Positions 1 to 11,723 of a stretch of DNA of 64,000 nt are shown piece after piece. Origin of the DNA: Megalobrama amblycephala (lineage: Eukaryota > Chordata > Actinopteri > Cypriniformes > Xenocyprididae); the NCBI RefSeq assembly GCF_018812025.1, contig NC_063054.1, positions 10,198,582-10,262,581 of the forward strand, read 5' to 3'. Every line of letters begins with the position of its first letter. Positions within the stretch are counted from its first letter, which is position 1. A program made the position numbers and the translations under genes. Below the pieces are notes generated by a model. That model did no database searches. It saw nothing but the letters and a program-made list of their open reading frames with translations, and was not told the origin of the DNA.

Positions 1-1255
1 CTGTCAGCACTTCTAGATGCCATGAGCAGAAAGAACTCTTAAAGACCCCGTGAAATCAAACTTTGTAGCTTTTAGTCCATGTGTGTGTTAGCTTTGAAGC
101 TAGGCATATTCTAATGGCCCAAACACATGGATGACTCATTCTGTAGTACACAAATCCAGTTTTGTCCAATAAAATGCTCTTTCAAGCAGCTCTAATTATA
201 ATTAATCTGTCGGTTCTGAAATAAATTTCATGGAGGTCTTTAAAAAAGAGTGGACCTGCATTGGGCAACTGTTTGTCTGTGTGAGGTGGCATTCTGGGAA
301 ATTCAAGCAAGTCTGAAGCCAACTCCTGGAGTGAAAAAACAGCTAGGAAAAACAATGATGCTGCACTCATGTTTTCATCTGTTAACTTTTCAGCTCTCCT
401 CTCTTCCATAAGCTTGATCATTGTCTATGCTTGCACTCCAAAACATCATTTATATAAATCTTCAAAGAGTATCTAAGCATTTATCTGTTTAATTTATTCT
501 TCAATCATCAGATCCAGAAATAGCTGATGTGTGTTTCAAAGATGTATGGTGGAGAAATCATACAGGATAGTGTCTCTGTGGAAATTCTTCTGTAGTTGAG
601 GCCAGTTTTCCCCCATATGGTTATGTTCTGGCCTGGAGAAGTCTTCAGGACTGGTACACAGGGGAGCACCCTGCTGCAGCCTTATACATATATCTTCTTA
701 CAAAAACACTGGTCCTTCACAGGTCTATAGCAGCCCACTGTCTCCAACAGCACCTTGATACACAACTCAAAGTGTTTGAGTTTTTGGTTTATAGAAAGTT
801 TAGAACTCATCTTTAAGCTTATTGGGTTTTTTAACTTTATGTAACTTCATAAAAATAGTAATTGCACTTCTGTTTCTCGAATATAGTTGGTCCAGCAGCC
901 AATATTTATGTCCAGAGATAGTATATTAAAAGCACATTTTAGTTCATATTTCATGGTGTCTCAAAATAGCACAGTTGAGTACACTTAGATGTTCTTAAGA
1001 TTATCTTAAGAAGTACTAAAGAAGAATTTTAGTATATTAAGAACAAAATTAGTGTGCAAAAATAGAGCACTTTAAGTACATTATTGAAATGTACTTTTTT
1101 TCACCTGGGTCACTGATAGAGTGCTGATAAATCGGTGTCTGTTTGCACTTTCCAGTCAGAATGTCAGTCTGTGCATTAGTCATAGGGATTTTTCAATGAC
1201 TTTAGTTTACATCCTTAGACTCTAGTTTACATCCTTACATCCAGACTTTATAGTG
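1..1255. other. AT-rich stretch without a recognisable gene
   Basis: No open frame here resembles a known protein. Around 960-1110 there is a short AT-rich segment ending in a TTTTTTTCACCTGGGT motif, which I take to be the edge of an old miniature element. I see nothing else to annotate. Confidence 0.5.
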
Positions 1256-1975
1256 AGTCGAATCATTCATTTACCCAGTTAGCTTAAACACAATGATTCA
1301 TTCAGAAATAAAACAAGTGACTGTCTATATGAATCATTCATTGAATCATTCATTTAAATGATTCATTTAAAAACACTCTCTAGTTTTTTTGTTTTTTTTA
1401 TATATATATATATATATATAAATGCTGTTAAGTACAATTAAAAAAGTATGAATGTAATCTGGAAATACTACATTTGTCATGTTGTCACTGTCATGCCAGT
1501 GTCAATTGCGCTGATTCACTGCCATTCACTATCTCCTCTTGGGATAGGAAAGTTCTCATTGGATGTCATCTTGCCAGAAGTCATCCAGGTCCATTTTGCT
1601 GACTGTTTTATGAATACTGTGAATTCAGACATAGGCTACTACTCTTTTCACATACTGTTTTTCATCTTCTATAAAGTAGGGCAGTATGCATATTTGGATG
1701 CAGCCCCTGTCTTTTTGAATGTATCATTGAATTATTCATTCAACTGATTCTTTCAAGAACACTGATTCAGTGAGGAATAATACAGGTTACTGTCTTTATG
1801 AATGAGTCATTGATTTATTCACTTGACTGATTCATTTAAAAATGCTTATTTGTTCAGGAATGATGCAAGTGACTTGACTGTCTTTATTAATGAGTCATTC
1901 AATCAATCATTCAATTGATTTGTCCAAAACCAATGACTCATTCAGAAATGAATCACCACTACTGTGTGTTGTAAT
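1256..1975. repeat. Degenerate tandem repeat built on ATTCATT/ATGATTCATT motifs
   Basis: Two blocks (about 1256-1375 and 1725-1975) repeat a unit of roughly 90-110 bp. The unit contains several short, partly palindromic ATTCATTCAA/TGAATCATTC motifs followed by a phrase like AAGTGACTGTCTTTATGAATGAGTCATT. Copies are diverged by substitutions and small gaps. The blocks are separated by about 350 bp of non-repeat sequence that includes a (TA)n run. It looks like an old minisatellite-type array; unit borders are approximate. Confidence 0.5.
1399..1421. repeat. (TA)n microsatellite
   Basis: About eleven TA dinucleotides follow a T-rich run and interrupt the two blocks of the degenerate tandem repeat. 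Confidence 0.9.
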
Positions 1976-2939
1976 GATTCTTCTTTAGCCTTGTTTGGAA
2001 CTACATTTTTGTTGATGGAACAAAAACACTGGCAATAAAATGTAAGTTACACAACATTAACTTTTTTATTGAACTGTTGTATAATGCTTTCTTTTTTCTC
2101 CAATATCTTCTCAGAAATGGCTTAAGCCATCGCTGTGTTTTCGAATTAGGACATATTTTGAACTGGCAATGGCAAAACACTTGGTTGTGCAAGTAAGTTT
2201 GTGTGACATTGCTTTCTTATTAAGTGGTCTATGTGTTTTGCAGTGTGAAATTGTTTTATTATGAGTGCAGTATATGTCTTGCATTGGGAATTTGGCACAG
2301 GTACAGATTCGTATTTTTGGCAATGTCTACACATTAATGGTTGAGTGCTTCTGCTAAACCTAGCAGGGTTGATGGCTGTCCTGCATCTTGAAACACTCCA
2401 AGAACAAACACATGACTATCTGTGGTGAATAATTAATTGGGCACAAAAACTCCAGAGTCTCGGCCAAGACACCAAACGCTGAGCTCTTTAAGAGCTAATC
2501 AACCCTGGCTCCATCTGCTATTCTGGTGAGGGCCAAAGTGTCTGCCCTATATGTGTACTGCAAGTGTGTGTGTGTGTGTGTTCTTTATGCCTGCTGGATA
2601 ACGAGAAGCCCGCCCTGCTCGTTTCATACTTTATAGTATTATTCATGATAATCCTGACCAGTCATTGATTGAGGCACAGGTGTTTGGGTTCGTTTGACTG
2701 GGGTAGTTGACATAATGCAGCTGGCTCTCTAAGATATGGGTGTGTTTCCTCACCCGGTTCTGTTTATAGAGGGCATGCTCTGTATAAGCAATATTGTATA
2801 TTTTAAATGTTTCAGTTATGATAACATGTAGACCTGTGCTTTATAGGATTAGTTAAGCCAATAATAAAAATTCTGTCATCATGTACTCACCCTCAAGGAG
2901 ACATTTTGAATAATATACTGGTTATTTTTTTTCATCCAG
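1976..2939. other. Non-genic interval
   Basis: No supported gene. A short piece at about 2865-2915 (AATTCTGTCATCATGTACTCACCCTCA) is a decayed fragment of the abundant 'reaching' miniature family seen complete at 13382-13716 and 60139-60412. A short (GT)n run lies near 2565-2581. Confidence 0.45.
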
Positions 2940-3474
2940 TTAAAATAGGAATGGGTCTTTCAAACATGCAAAAGCACCACTGAATAATCATAAACAAAAA
3001 TAAGTCTCTGATGTACCCAGAGTGTGTATGTGAAGTTTTAGCTCAAAATACTCCACAGGTATTGTTTAATGTCATGTTAAAATTGCCACTTTTTGGTGGC
3101 AAAAAGGTGTGTGTCCTTTAAAATGCAAATGAGCTGCTGCTCCCGGCCCCCTTTCAAGAAGAGGGCGGAGCTTCAGGAACTCATGATCCAGCAAACAGGC
3201 AACAACAAAACAGGACAATCTCACGCACTGAAAAATGTAAGACTTCAAAGGGCGTTCATGTGCAATTTTTAACTAGGAAACTCGTATTCACAGTATTTTT
3301 GATGGCACGTGAGGGAAAACAGGCAGAGACAATGGTAGCTTTAGCAACATTAGCCGCACAGAGTGCCAACAAGCTCTTTCAGAAAGGTGATACTTTGTCT
3401 GGATCTGAAGTTTGCGCACAAAGCGTTTTTATTGACCCATCTTTCAGAATCAACCTTTGTGAAAATCCAGCATT

Positions 3475-3483
3475 GAAAAGACC
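3475..3483 (+). repeat. Left target-site duplication of copy A
   Basis: GAAAAGACC is repeated directly at 4292-4300, immediately outside the terminal inverted repeats (one extra G precedes the right copy). If the element is taken to begin CAACC and end GGTTG, the duplication is 8 bp instead of 9. Confidence 0.8.
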
Positions 3484-4291
3484 AACCTGGTCTCATGACA
3501 AAAACGTACCCGTGGGCACGTTTTTGCAAGTCGCGAAATATGTACCAGTGAGTACACATCGCTGCAGTTTCGCTGCGAAATGTCCACTGAGCGGCGGCAA
3601 AAGTGTGTTCCTTTTTTTTTTTTTTTTTTTGCCGGAGCAGATAATAGGGTGAATGCGGTATGTTTTTATGACATTGCTTTTTAGACGAATCGCGGCGGTT
3701 CTCGATTTGACATTTGCGCTCCGTTTCGTTTTAAAATAATGTCCCACTGATGCTGCGACTAAACCAACCCGATGGCGTTAACAAAAGCAAACGTGACGTA
3801 AGAAGCGTCCGCGATCGTGTACCGTTTTTCAGCTCGTTTAGATCTCTTTTTTTTTTTTTGCCCCAGTCAGTCGCCTTTCACGGGATTCGTACCCAGGCGG
3901 GGGGGAGGAATCGACTCCTCGTCGTAAGTCCAACTCCGTATCGGCTGACCTACCGAGCAAGCTTAGTTGCGGCCAAAGAAAGTGAAACGTGTAGAGCCAG
4001 AAAGTCCAAAGTACGTTCGTTTACAAATTGGGCACTCCGGTAAGAAGCGTCTTGAAGTCGTGACATGATATTGCGGTTGGAGACGTCAAAACGAGTCTTT
4101 ATGAATCCATAATCCGACCCCGGCCGTCGTCGAAACCGTGTGTGAAAACGAGCCAAAGCGCTCATTGACATTTTACCGGCCTCTAGCGTTAGTTTCTGTC
4201 GGAAACTGCAGCCAGACGTACGCACCGGTACGTAATTTTGTGTCTCGCGAAAACGTGCCCACGGGTACGTCTCTTCCATGAGACCAGGTTG
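3484..4291 (+). mobile_element. Nested TIR element with 9-bp target duplication, copy A
   Basis: Its ends are inverted repeats, AACCTGGTCTCATG at the left and CATGAGACCAGGTT at the right. It is flanked by direct copies of GAAAAGACC (3475-3483 and 4292-4300). The related host repeat at 36538-36868 keeps a single GGTCTTTTC (36826-36834, the same word on the other strand) and no insertion, so this is a true transposition event. The ends contain ACGTACC/GGCACGTTTT palindrome-rich subterminal repeats. There is no transposase frame. Base composition is much more GC- and CpG-rich than its surroundings. A duplication of 8-9 bp fits Mutator-, Merlin- or hAT-like elements; which one cannot be settled here. 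Confidence 0.8.
3868..3965 (-). other. tRNA-like Pol III module inside nested element copy A
   Basis: On the minus strand a B-box-like word GGTACGAATCC (complement of 3883-3893) lies about 50 bp downstream of an A-box-like word TAGGTCAGCCGATACGG (complement of 3937-3953), preceded by TGCTCGG. Order and spacing suit a tRNA with a long variable arm, and the B box differs from GGTTCGAATCC at one base. I see no clean acceptor stem, so this is a tRNA-derived segment or internal promoter rather than a tRNA gene. The sister element at 56326-56926 keeps the A-box part (56664-56682). Confidence 0.5.
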
Positions 4292-4788
4292 GAAAAGACC
4301 CTCGTTTGTGAAGCAAACTGATTGGTGCAAACTTATAAGACTTACCTTTTTTTTTCAGGACATTTCCTTCGAAAATTAAATTTAACCACGATGTCCTCAG
4401 TGACTTGGATGGCTCTTATGTTCATTGGTACATCTCAAAACACAACATTGTAATGCCTCCTTGGTGCAGACATTGTACAACTCATCTGCTACAGAGAGAA
4501 TACAGAAATGGTGGACTCTGTGCTTCTCACTCAGGGCTGTGTCTATGCTAATAGGGCAGATCATCACCAGCTGTGGGCGGGGCTTCTCCCTATGATGATG
4601 TCATTGTGGCGGGAATCTAAATAAGCTCATATGAAGAGACTGCTTTTGATTTATGAGAAGTATTATAAAAAAAAAAAAAAAATGAGTGAATTTTTACCAT
4701 TATAGGCTGGTATTTCTTACACACTGCAGACACACATCAGTGTTCAAACACCTTATAAAGTGAATTTTGCAAAATATGTCCCCTTTAA

Positions 4789-7277
4789 AATATCCAAAAA
4801 CCACTAGAACAAAAACTGTATATATTTTATTGAATTGTGTACTTACATTATCCCAAATGTTTCCAACCGTGTTTAAATCTAGAGAAACTCACAATTTTAA
4901 CCAGTGACATGGCCCGTGTCGAGGTGCCTGTCGAGTTGCCTGTCAGAAACCAGGGAAATACAATGTGCTTCCTGAAAAAAAAAGTAGAAGTAGTAGTTGT
5001 AGTGTTAAAGCTGAGGATATCTGGTAGCATCTACCAAGCCACGGTTGTTTATTTTGCACATTCATGATGAACCACAATTATTTATTATCATTTGCTGCTG
5101 GTTCTGTTGCCAAAGGTAACCCCATAAATCGAAAAACCGCTCTGGAGGTGAACATGACACCTCCCATGATTCCATGCTCCATCGCTACATCATCAAGCTA
5201 GGTCTTTGTTGTTTTGAATAAGCGACCTCTAGCGGTGAAACTTACATACTGTGCCTTTAGGATATTTCTATTTTCTTCCCCTCCAGTGAGCTGTTAAACA
5301 CTGCAACTGGATCACTGGGTCAGCAAGAACCGTATCAGTCTGATTTGTAAAGGAATCATTCAAATTTGGTGAACTGGATCAACCAAATACATTAAAGAGA
5401 TCAAAGATGAAAAAGAACAGTTCATTACTGAACATGCCAAGGACAGCCAGATGTGGAGATGTTTTGTGAATAATGACTTAAATTTCAGTCACACAAAGCT
5501 ATATTATGGCTCTATTTTTGGATCAGTTTTTTGATTCTCTTGTTGTTGTTGTTTATTTTGGTGCATGAAAGGCCCAGTCAGTGTCAGGATGTTGTCAAGA
5601 TATTGTGCAAAGAATAAATTAAAGTTTTATCAGTCTTAACTTTAGCCATGCTGCAAACTGACATTTCTCGTTCAAGGTTGTGGCAATTATAATGCCGTTT
5701 TTTTTGCTGTTCTCTGGACTGTTCCAAACACATCTGTATTTTAACAGAGTAAATCTCTTCCAATCATTTTTGCTAAAATGTCTAAACTTTTATAATCCTG
5801 CTCTCTCTGTATGTGTATATCTCCCATGCTTTCCAAAAACCCTTTAAATATTTAGGATTGATAGCCAGATAAAAGTGCTGACAGCTGATATTTAACTTGG
5901 CAAACACATGTTTATTTTTACCTCTAGATAAGAGCTTGAATTCCTATTTCATGTGTGTGTCTTTTGGGTGTTTCAGCTTTTGCTATCCTTGTGGAGATGA
6001 AGCTTCCCCAGAAGAATAGTAAATCCTGACATTTCCACAAGGACAAAGGGTTCATAAGGAGAAATCTATGTTTAAAGCTGCAAATCAAATAAAGAAATTC
6101 ATAAAATTGCATGTGTGATGGTTTCAATACTTAAACAATAGATATACTTATTTACACTTTCTAATTGTCAAATGTTAGTGGATCATGTTCATAGTTTAAG
6201 TGATTGTAGACCTGTGGTTACACGTCTAAGACAGCTGTGTGAACTTGAGGAGAACTGACTTCATACATCCACTAAAAATCACTGCCATGCAAATTAAGAG
6301 TCAATGAAAAGAGGCTCAAAAAACTGAAGAAGAAGCAAAAAAAGATCTGCAGGTGCAACTTGTTTTGGTATTTAATGCAATATTCAAATGCAACTCTAAG
6401 AGTGTCCAAATACATTTTTGAGTCACTATTTCAACAATATATGAATGGAAAGCCCCCGCAAAGCAGGCAAGTATGTGTGTAGGACTAGGGACTGTGTGAA
6501 ATATAAATGTTAGTGGTTTGAAGAGTCCCTTGTTGCTAGTGTTAATTCTCATTGACTGAGGGCCAGAGTGAGGGGAGGTGTAGTTCAGTGACTCTCACAG
6601 GACCAAACCATCTGATAGGTCACTGGATGATGTAATGCCCACCCCATTAATAAACAGCGAGAATTAAAAGAGATTTATTCCTGTTATGTCATAAGAAGGT
6701 CATGTTCCCTGTTCCCTCAGCCTAACAAAATAAACAAAAACCAAATAAAAAAGAAATTTGATTTAGCAGCCTAGTGAGTCAGGTTCAGAAATGGATGTTA
6801 CACTTTTTGGAGGCCAACAGCTGTATGTTTAGGAACATATTGAGTTATTTAAGATAACCTGACTCAGTGTTCTCTTTACCTCTCTTCTCTCACTCAACCA
6901 TTTTTGTGTTTACTATGAATCCTCAGTTGATCTACAACAGTGATTTAATTAATTTAATTGAACAAAGTCTCACTGAATTTGTTAGACAATTTAATCAATT
7001 TATTCCAACTCAGACTCATTGGAAAAATATACCTATGGCAACAATTCTGCAAAATGATATTATGTTGCTTCGTTCACAGTTTGTGACACTTTCACTGTCA
7101 AATGTCCAGTGAGTGGCACTAAAAGCTGGCTCAGTTTTATCCAGAACAACTAAACATAAATCTGCCAACGTTTTATTGTGTTGATTGTTGTATGTATCGC
7201 AGCGGTTGGGAAAAGAATTGTCTGGTGAGTGGTGTTAAAATGTTAAAAATAATGCAGCACCTACACTAAATCCTACA
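4789..7277. other. Non-genic interval with one element remnant
   Basis: No gene supported. About 5105-5265 ends in GAAACTTACATACTGTGCCTTTA, the right end of an element like the one at 7278-7876 but truncated. The rest is AT-rich sequence with no recognised repeat or coding signal. Confidence 0.45.
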
Positions 7278-7876
7278 TTAAAGGTGCTGTATGTAAGTTT
7301 TTGACTGTACTACAGCATAAAAATACCATAATATGTTTGCAGATATTTATTAAACATGCTGAGCTCACATCCTCGTTTCTATGAAAACCATTGCTACAGC
7401 CAGTTATTTTACTTTGAAATGTGTGTTCCGTCTCGGAATGTCTGTTTTTGTTTTGGTCTGTGCAAGACCGCACGTTGCCAATTAACCCAATAGTATTTCG
7501 CCACCCGGGTTGCCAGTTGGTGGAAAACACATGCAGCGAATTGCAGCCATGGAAGCCAGTGAACAAACTGGTCAGATATCGCAGATTCTACCTGACCTAA
7601 AAAGCCTCAGCATCCATCTAAAAATCTTTAGATTATTAATCTAAATTAAAACGTGATATCAACTCATTGTAAACAAATAAATCAACTAATCAACTTATAG
7701 TGTGTAAGTCTCCTCACCTTCCAATGTCAATTGGGCTCACTCCTGTTGCGTATCCTCAAACTGGCAACCCGCGTGAGCGTCGAGTCTGAGGAGGGGGCAG
7801 GCAAACAATATTTTGAATTTGGACTGCAGTACCCATTTCAACCACTAGCTGTCATTCTTACATTCCGCACCTTTAA
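7278..7876 (+). mobile_element. TTAA-flanked miniature transposon (TTAAAGGTGCTGTATGTAAG ends)
   Basis: It begins TTAAAGGTGC-TGTATGTAAG and ends CTTACATTCCGCACCTTTAA, an inverted-repeat pair with a TTAA at each border. About 600 bp with no transposase frame. It contains a GC-richer centre. The right TTAA lies only 12 bp from the start of the Harbinger-like element at 7889. A piggyBac- or Kolobok-type parent is inferred from the TTAA target. Confidence 0.75.
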
Positions 7877-7888
7877 ACCTAACAGATA

Positions 7889-8686
7889 GGGCCCTGTTTT
7901 AGCAATCTAAGGACATGGTCTGCAGCGCATGGCGCGGGTAAAATTAGGGCGTGTCCAATCCACTTTTGCTAGTTTAACAACAGAAAAAATGGTCAGCCAG
8001 GCGCATGGTCCCATAGGGTTTTACCTAGTCTCTTAATGAGTCATGGGTGTGTTTTGGGCATAACGTACAATAAACTAATCAGAGTCATCTCCCATTCCCT
8101 TTAAAAGCCAGGTGCAGTTGCACCTTGGCAGATTGTAATTTTTTATGGCGGAATATAGATATGTGTATTGCCATGATTGGTCAAATAATTTCAATCATCA
8201 TTACTGCAAATAGGTAATTTTGATACATGCAGTGACTATCCATTATGACATGAAGGCATTTTTATTTTATGTACACGATAATAATCTTTTATATTGTAAT
8301 CCTTTTTGTGTAATATTTGGCATGTTTGTGTGCAGCTGCGCATCATATCATACACCCTGCAGAGTGTACGTAAATTGTGCACCCGCATATAGGCATATAT
8401 TACTTACGTGCCCTTTAAATAACAAAAAAAAAACACTGCCCCATTGACTTTTGACTTTTGTTGGTCAATGGCGCAGTCGTTTTTAGTTGCCTCAAAATAG
8501 CAACACGCCTGAACACACCTCGTTTTCAGACCAGCACACCCATGGGCAAACAGATGGACGTGAGTGCATTTGCTATTTAAACAAGGTGGGCGCTGGACAT
8601 GAAAATGATAACTGTGTCGGGCTGAACAGCAAAAAACACTTGCGTCGCACCTGGCTTCGCGTTGCGCCGGGTGTATGATATGGCCC
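7889..8686 (+). mobile_element. PIF/Harbinger-like non-autonomous element, copy 1
   Basis: It starts GGGCCCTGTTTTAGCAATCT and ends GATATGGCCC, imperfect terminal inverted repeats. It is flanked by direct ATA trinucleotides (7886-7888, 8687-8689). A 3-bp duplication is typical of PIF/Harbinger. Internal motifs (GGGTGTGTTTTGGGCATAACGT, CATCTCCCATTCCCTTTAA, ATGGCGCAGTC) are shared with the better-preserved copy at 47618-48471. No transposase frame. Confidence 0.7.
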
Positions 8687-8795
8687 ATAATGTTAACAAA
8701 AGTAAATATTGGATAAAAGCGCATTTGCTGAAGCACAATCATGCTATTTTATCTTGCTTCTACAATTCTTTGAGCTCTTTTGACTTTTGACTCAT

Positions 8796-8852
8796 AATCA
8801 TGCACTCTGCATCGCAAGGCTGTACCAGGTGAGCTATCAAGCAAGTTTACTA
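8796..8852 (-). repeat. Short tRNA-like SINE fragment
   Basis: The minus strand reads GATAGCTCACCTGGTACAGC, resembling a tRNA A-box region, and then loses similarity before any B box. I take it as a truncated tRNA-derived SINE head. It is short, so confidence is limited. Confidence 0.3.
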
Positions 8853-10003
8853 TGTCAGAAAACCAGCTAGTTGTGTAATGTCAAAAATGTATTAGTTTAT
8901 AAATCATGCACTATGTTAAAAGTGTTTTGATGTCATTGTGCAAGAAATAGTGTGAAAATAAGTCTTTATTTATCAATAATCTGCACCTTTAATTGATAAA
9001 AATTTCTATGAAAATGTGTATGCATTTTTTTACTTTTCTTTTTTTTGTGAAAATGTAGGTAGAAGTGCATTTCACCAGTCAGCCTATATAGTGACTTATT
9101 CCCTCTCAGCTTTCAATTACTGAACTCTGTTTTACTGTACTGCACTCTACTCTGCTATAGTTGATTCTACTCTACTATCACTCTTTTAGACCTTATCAAC
9201 AAGCATAAGCTGTTGTATGTTATTGATTATCCCCAAATTTGTTTTCTTACTCTGTAACCAGCAGAATCTCAAACTCAGTTTTTTACAGTAAATTGTTTAG
9301 CATCAAGGATTTCTATCTGAAATTTTCTGGTTCCTATCATATCCCCCACCAGAGATTTTCACCCCCAAAATTAGATACATTTTAAATAATTTGTACATCT
9401 CACTTGTACAGTTTCACTTATAATCATGCACCTTGTAATGTGCGCTAGAGACCAGTTTTGAGATATTGTTTCCATAAACCTCCATATAACCAAAAATAAA
9501 AACTGGTGGATTTACAATACCAGTACAAAGATGGGGGAAATTAAAAATGGTCAAGCAACCAATTTTCAAATTTTTGGACCACTTGAGATGGACTGACCCC
9601 TCATTCTTTTAGTTACTTTTCTCAAATAATGCTATATATTGAGAACGTGACATAAATGCACAATGATGATCAATGAGGTGAAAAGAGAATGTGGACAAAA
9701 GTTTCTGCGTGCCATCAGACACGTATACAAACACACACACACACTCTTTAATGAACGCTTTCGGAAACGTGAGGCTCTTGTGTTTCACAAGCGCTGTTCA
9801 GGGGAGTTAAAACAACTCCCAGGGCATAAAAGGTGGTCCGGCAGCACCCTAGAGAGCAACAGGCCCACGTGAATCTCAACCAGGTCATCCTTCAAACACA
9901 ATCTGTCCCAATAAACGATGTCTAATGCACTTGGTCTAAAACTAATAAACTACAGGGTGGAGCCAGTTTGGGTTTAATAAGGGGAAGAATTTCTAATGGT
10001 AAT

Positions 10004-10058
<55 letters not shown>

Positions 10059-10268
10059 ACGCTCTTGAAAGCTAGGGTGCTAATTAGTGAGGAATTTCCA
10101 AACATAGACTTATAGAGTAGACATGGCATAGTAAGATCTAGGGTTACATTTGTGTCTATTCCTGATCTTTAGAGTGTTGTACTAGTGATTCTGTTCATTG
10201 AACTAATTTGCTTTGAACTAATTTACTACACTGAACTACTTACATTGAAAGGCCAACCAAAAAATACA
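8853..10268. other. Non-genic interval
   Basis: No gene supported. A GC-richer patch at 9670-9880 gives an uninterrupted 69-codon frame, but it has no recognisable motif or splice context. The (GT)n microsatellite is at 10009-10057. Confidence 0.4.
10009..10057. repeat. (GT)n microsatellite
   Basis: About 24 uninterrupted GT dinucleotides. Confidence 0.95.
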
Positions 10269-10652
10269 CTACTGTTCAAAAGAAATTTTTAAATTACTTT
10301 TATTCAGCAAGAATGCATTAAATTGATCAAAGTGACAATAAAGAAATTTGTAATGTTACTAAAGATTTTTATTTCAAATAAATGCTGTTCTTTCTATTTA
10401 TCAAGGAATCCTGAAAGAAAATGCCAAGGTTTCCACACTAAATATTTAGTACCACTGTTTTCAACATTGATAATAATAAGATATTATGATACTGAAGACT
10501 GGAGTAATGGCTGCTGGAAATTCAGCTTTGCATCACATGCATAAATTACATTTTAAAATATATTCAAATAGAAAATTAGCCATTATAAATTACTGATTTT
10601 ACTGTATTTTTGATGGTGAGCATAAGAGACTTCTTTCATTAAAAAGTCTAAC
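10269..10652 (+). mobile_element. Miniature element of the 'TTCAAAAGTTTGGGGTC' family, copy 1
   Basis: Contains the conserved phrases TTTTATTCAGCAAGAATGCA, ATACTGAAGACTGGAGTAAT, GAAATTCAGCTTTGCATCAC and GTATTTTTGATGGTGAGC in order. The same order occurs at 61691-62213, and in reverse orientation at 45578-45917. It is an abundant dispersed repeat in cyprinid DNA as I know it. No coding capacity. Confidence 0.7.
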
Positions 10653-10717
10653 TAAACCCACATAAAGTACCTATAAAATACATAAAAATACTGTTACAAA
10701 TAAGCCATTTAAATGAC

Positions 10718-11723
10718 TTAAAGTGACAGATACCCAAAAATGAAAATTTGCTGTTAATTTACTCACCCTCAGGATATCCAAAATGTACAGTAGGTGACTT
10801 TTTTTTTCTTCAGTAGAATAGTAAATAAGATTTTTACCTGAAACCGTGGTCCTCTGTGATTCATATAATAGTCAATGGGTGCCGTCACTTTGAGATTCAA
10901 AAAAACATATGCAGAAAAAAAAAAATGAATACCTGCGGCTCCTGACGCTTCATTGAGGTCTTAAGAAAGGAAAGGATCGGTCTATGCAAGAAACTGAACA
11001 TTATTTACAACATTTTTAGCTGTAATCCACAGCCTTGGCAAACAGTCCTGAGCACATTCATGGAAGTCTGGAGCGCGAGCTTCCTCTCGCATAATAATGT
11101 ATACGCATGAGCTCAAACGTTGATTCTGCTTGTTAACAGCAGGTGTTCATCACTAATGCACAATCATTGCTTAATTATCTCATTAACATTAATTCTGCTT
11201 TAGTGTTATTTTAACACTGTTTAGAGAGGGACCATATGTACTCATATGTAAGCAGAGTTGATTTAACTCTGGAGATTTTGCTGTGTAGTTGAAAGTATAA
11301 TTTTGATGAACAATACAACATGCACGTCTTCCCTCTCTGTTGTAAACAAACACAGCGCCAGCTCATGTGTGAGTTTGCTCCAGCGCATACGTCATTATGC
11401 GTCACTAATCTCGCGATCCCCCAGACTGTCGTGAACACGTTCAGGACCGTTTGCCAAGGCTGTGGATTACAGGTTATAATGTTGTAAATAATGTTCCGTT
11501 TCTCACATAGTCGTTTCGCTTCTTAAGACGTTTCTTTTTTTGACTTTCAAAGTGACGGCACCCATTGACTTCCATTATATGAATCACCGAGGACCAAAGT
11601 TTCAGCTAAAAATCTTCTTTACTGTTTTACTGAAGAAGAAAAAAAAGTCTCCTACATCTTGGATGGCCTGAAGGTGAGTAAATTAACAGCAAATTTTCAT
11701 TATTGGCTGAACTATCCCTTTAA
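10718..11723. mobile_element. Long-arm foldback element with TTAA borders
   Basis: The left arm from TTAAAGTGACAGATACCC is the near reverse complement of the right arm ending in GAACTATCCCTTTAA. Similarity runs inward for roughly 300 bp or more: CTGTAATCCACAGCCTTGGC on the left matches GCCAAGGCTGTGGATTACAG on the right. TTAA occurs at both borders. A transcript could form a long hairpin. No transposase frame. Confidence 0.75.

Larger units (their letters stand above)
2940..4788 (+). mobile_element. Non-autonomous TTAA-flanked DNA transposon carrying a nested insertion
   Basis: The right end is TTAA preceded by GGGGACATATTTTGC when read on the minus strand. A TTAA also occurs at 2940, but the left border is less certain. 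Internal sequence (TGCAAATGAGC, GAGGGCGGAGCTTCAGGA, GGGCGGGGCTTCTCCC) recurs at 36538-36868 and 41165-41470, both on the other strand, which shows a dispersed repeat family. It has no transposase frame. About 808 bp of its length is the nested element at 3484-4291. The TTAA target suggests a piggyBac- or Kolobok-type parent; the superfamily is my inference. Confidence 0.65.

Noticed and set aside
3260..3652. 130-codon frame spanning the left junction of the nested element
   Set aside because: It crosses a transposon insertion junction and a poly(T) run, so it cannot be an ancestral gene.
8796..8852. Functional tRNA gene on the minus strand
   Set aside because: Only the D-arm region resembles a tRNA. 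There is no B box, anticodon stem or acceptor stem.
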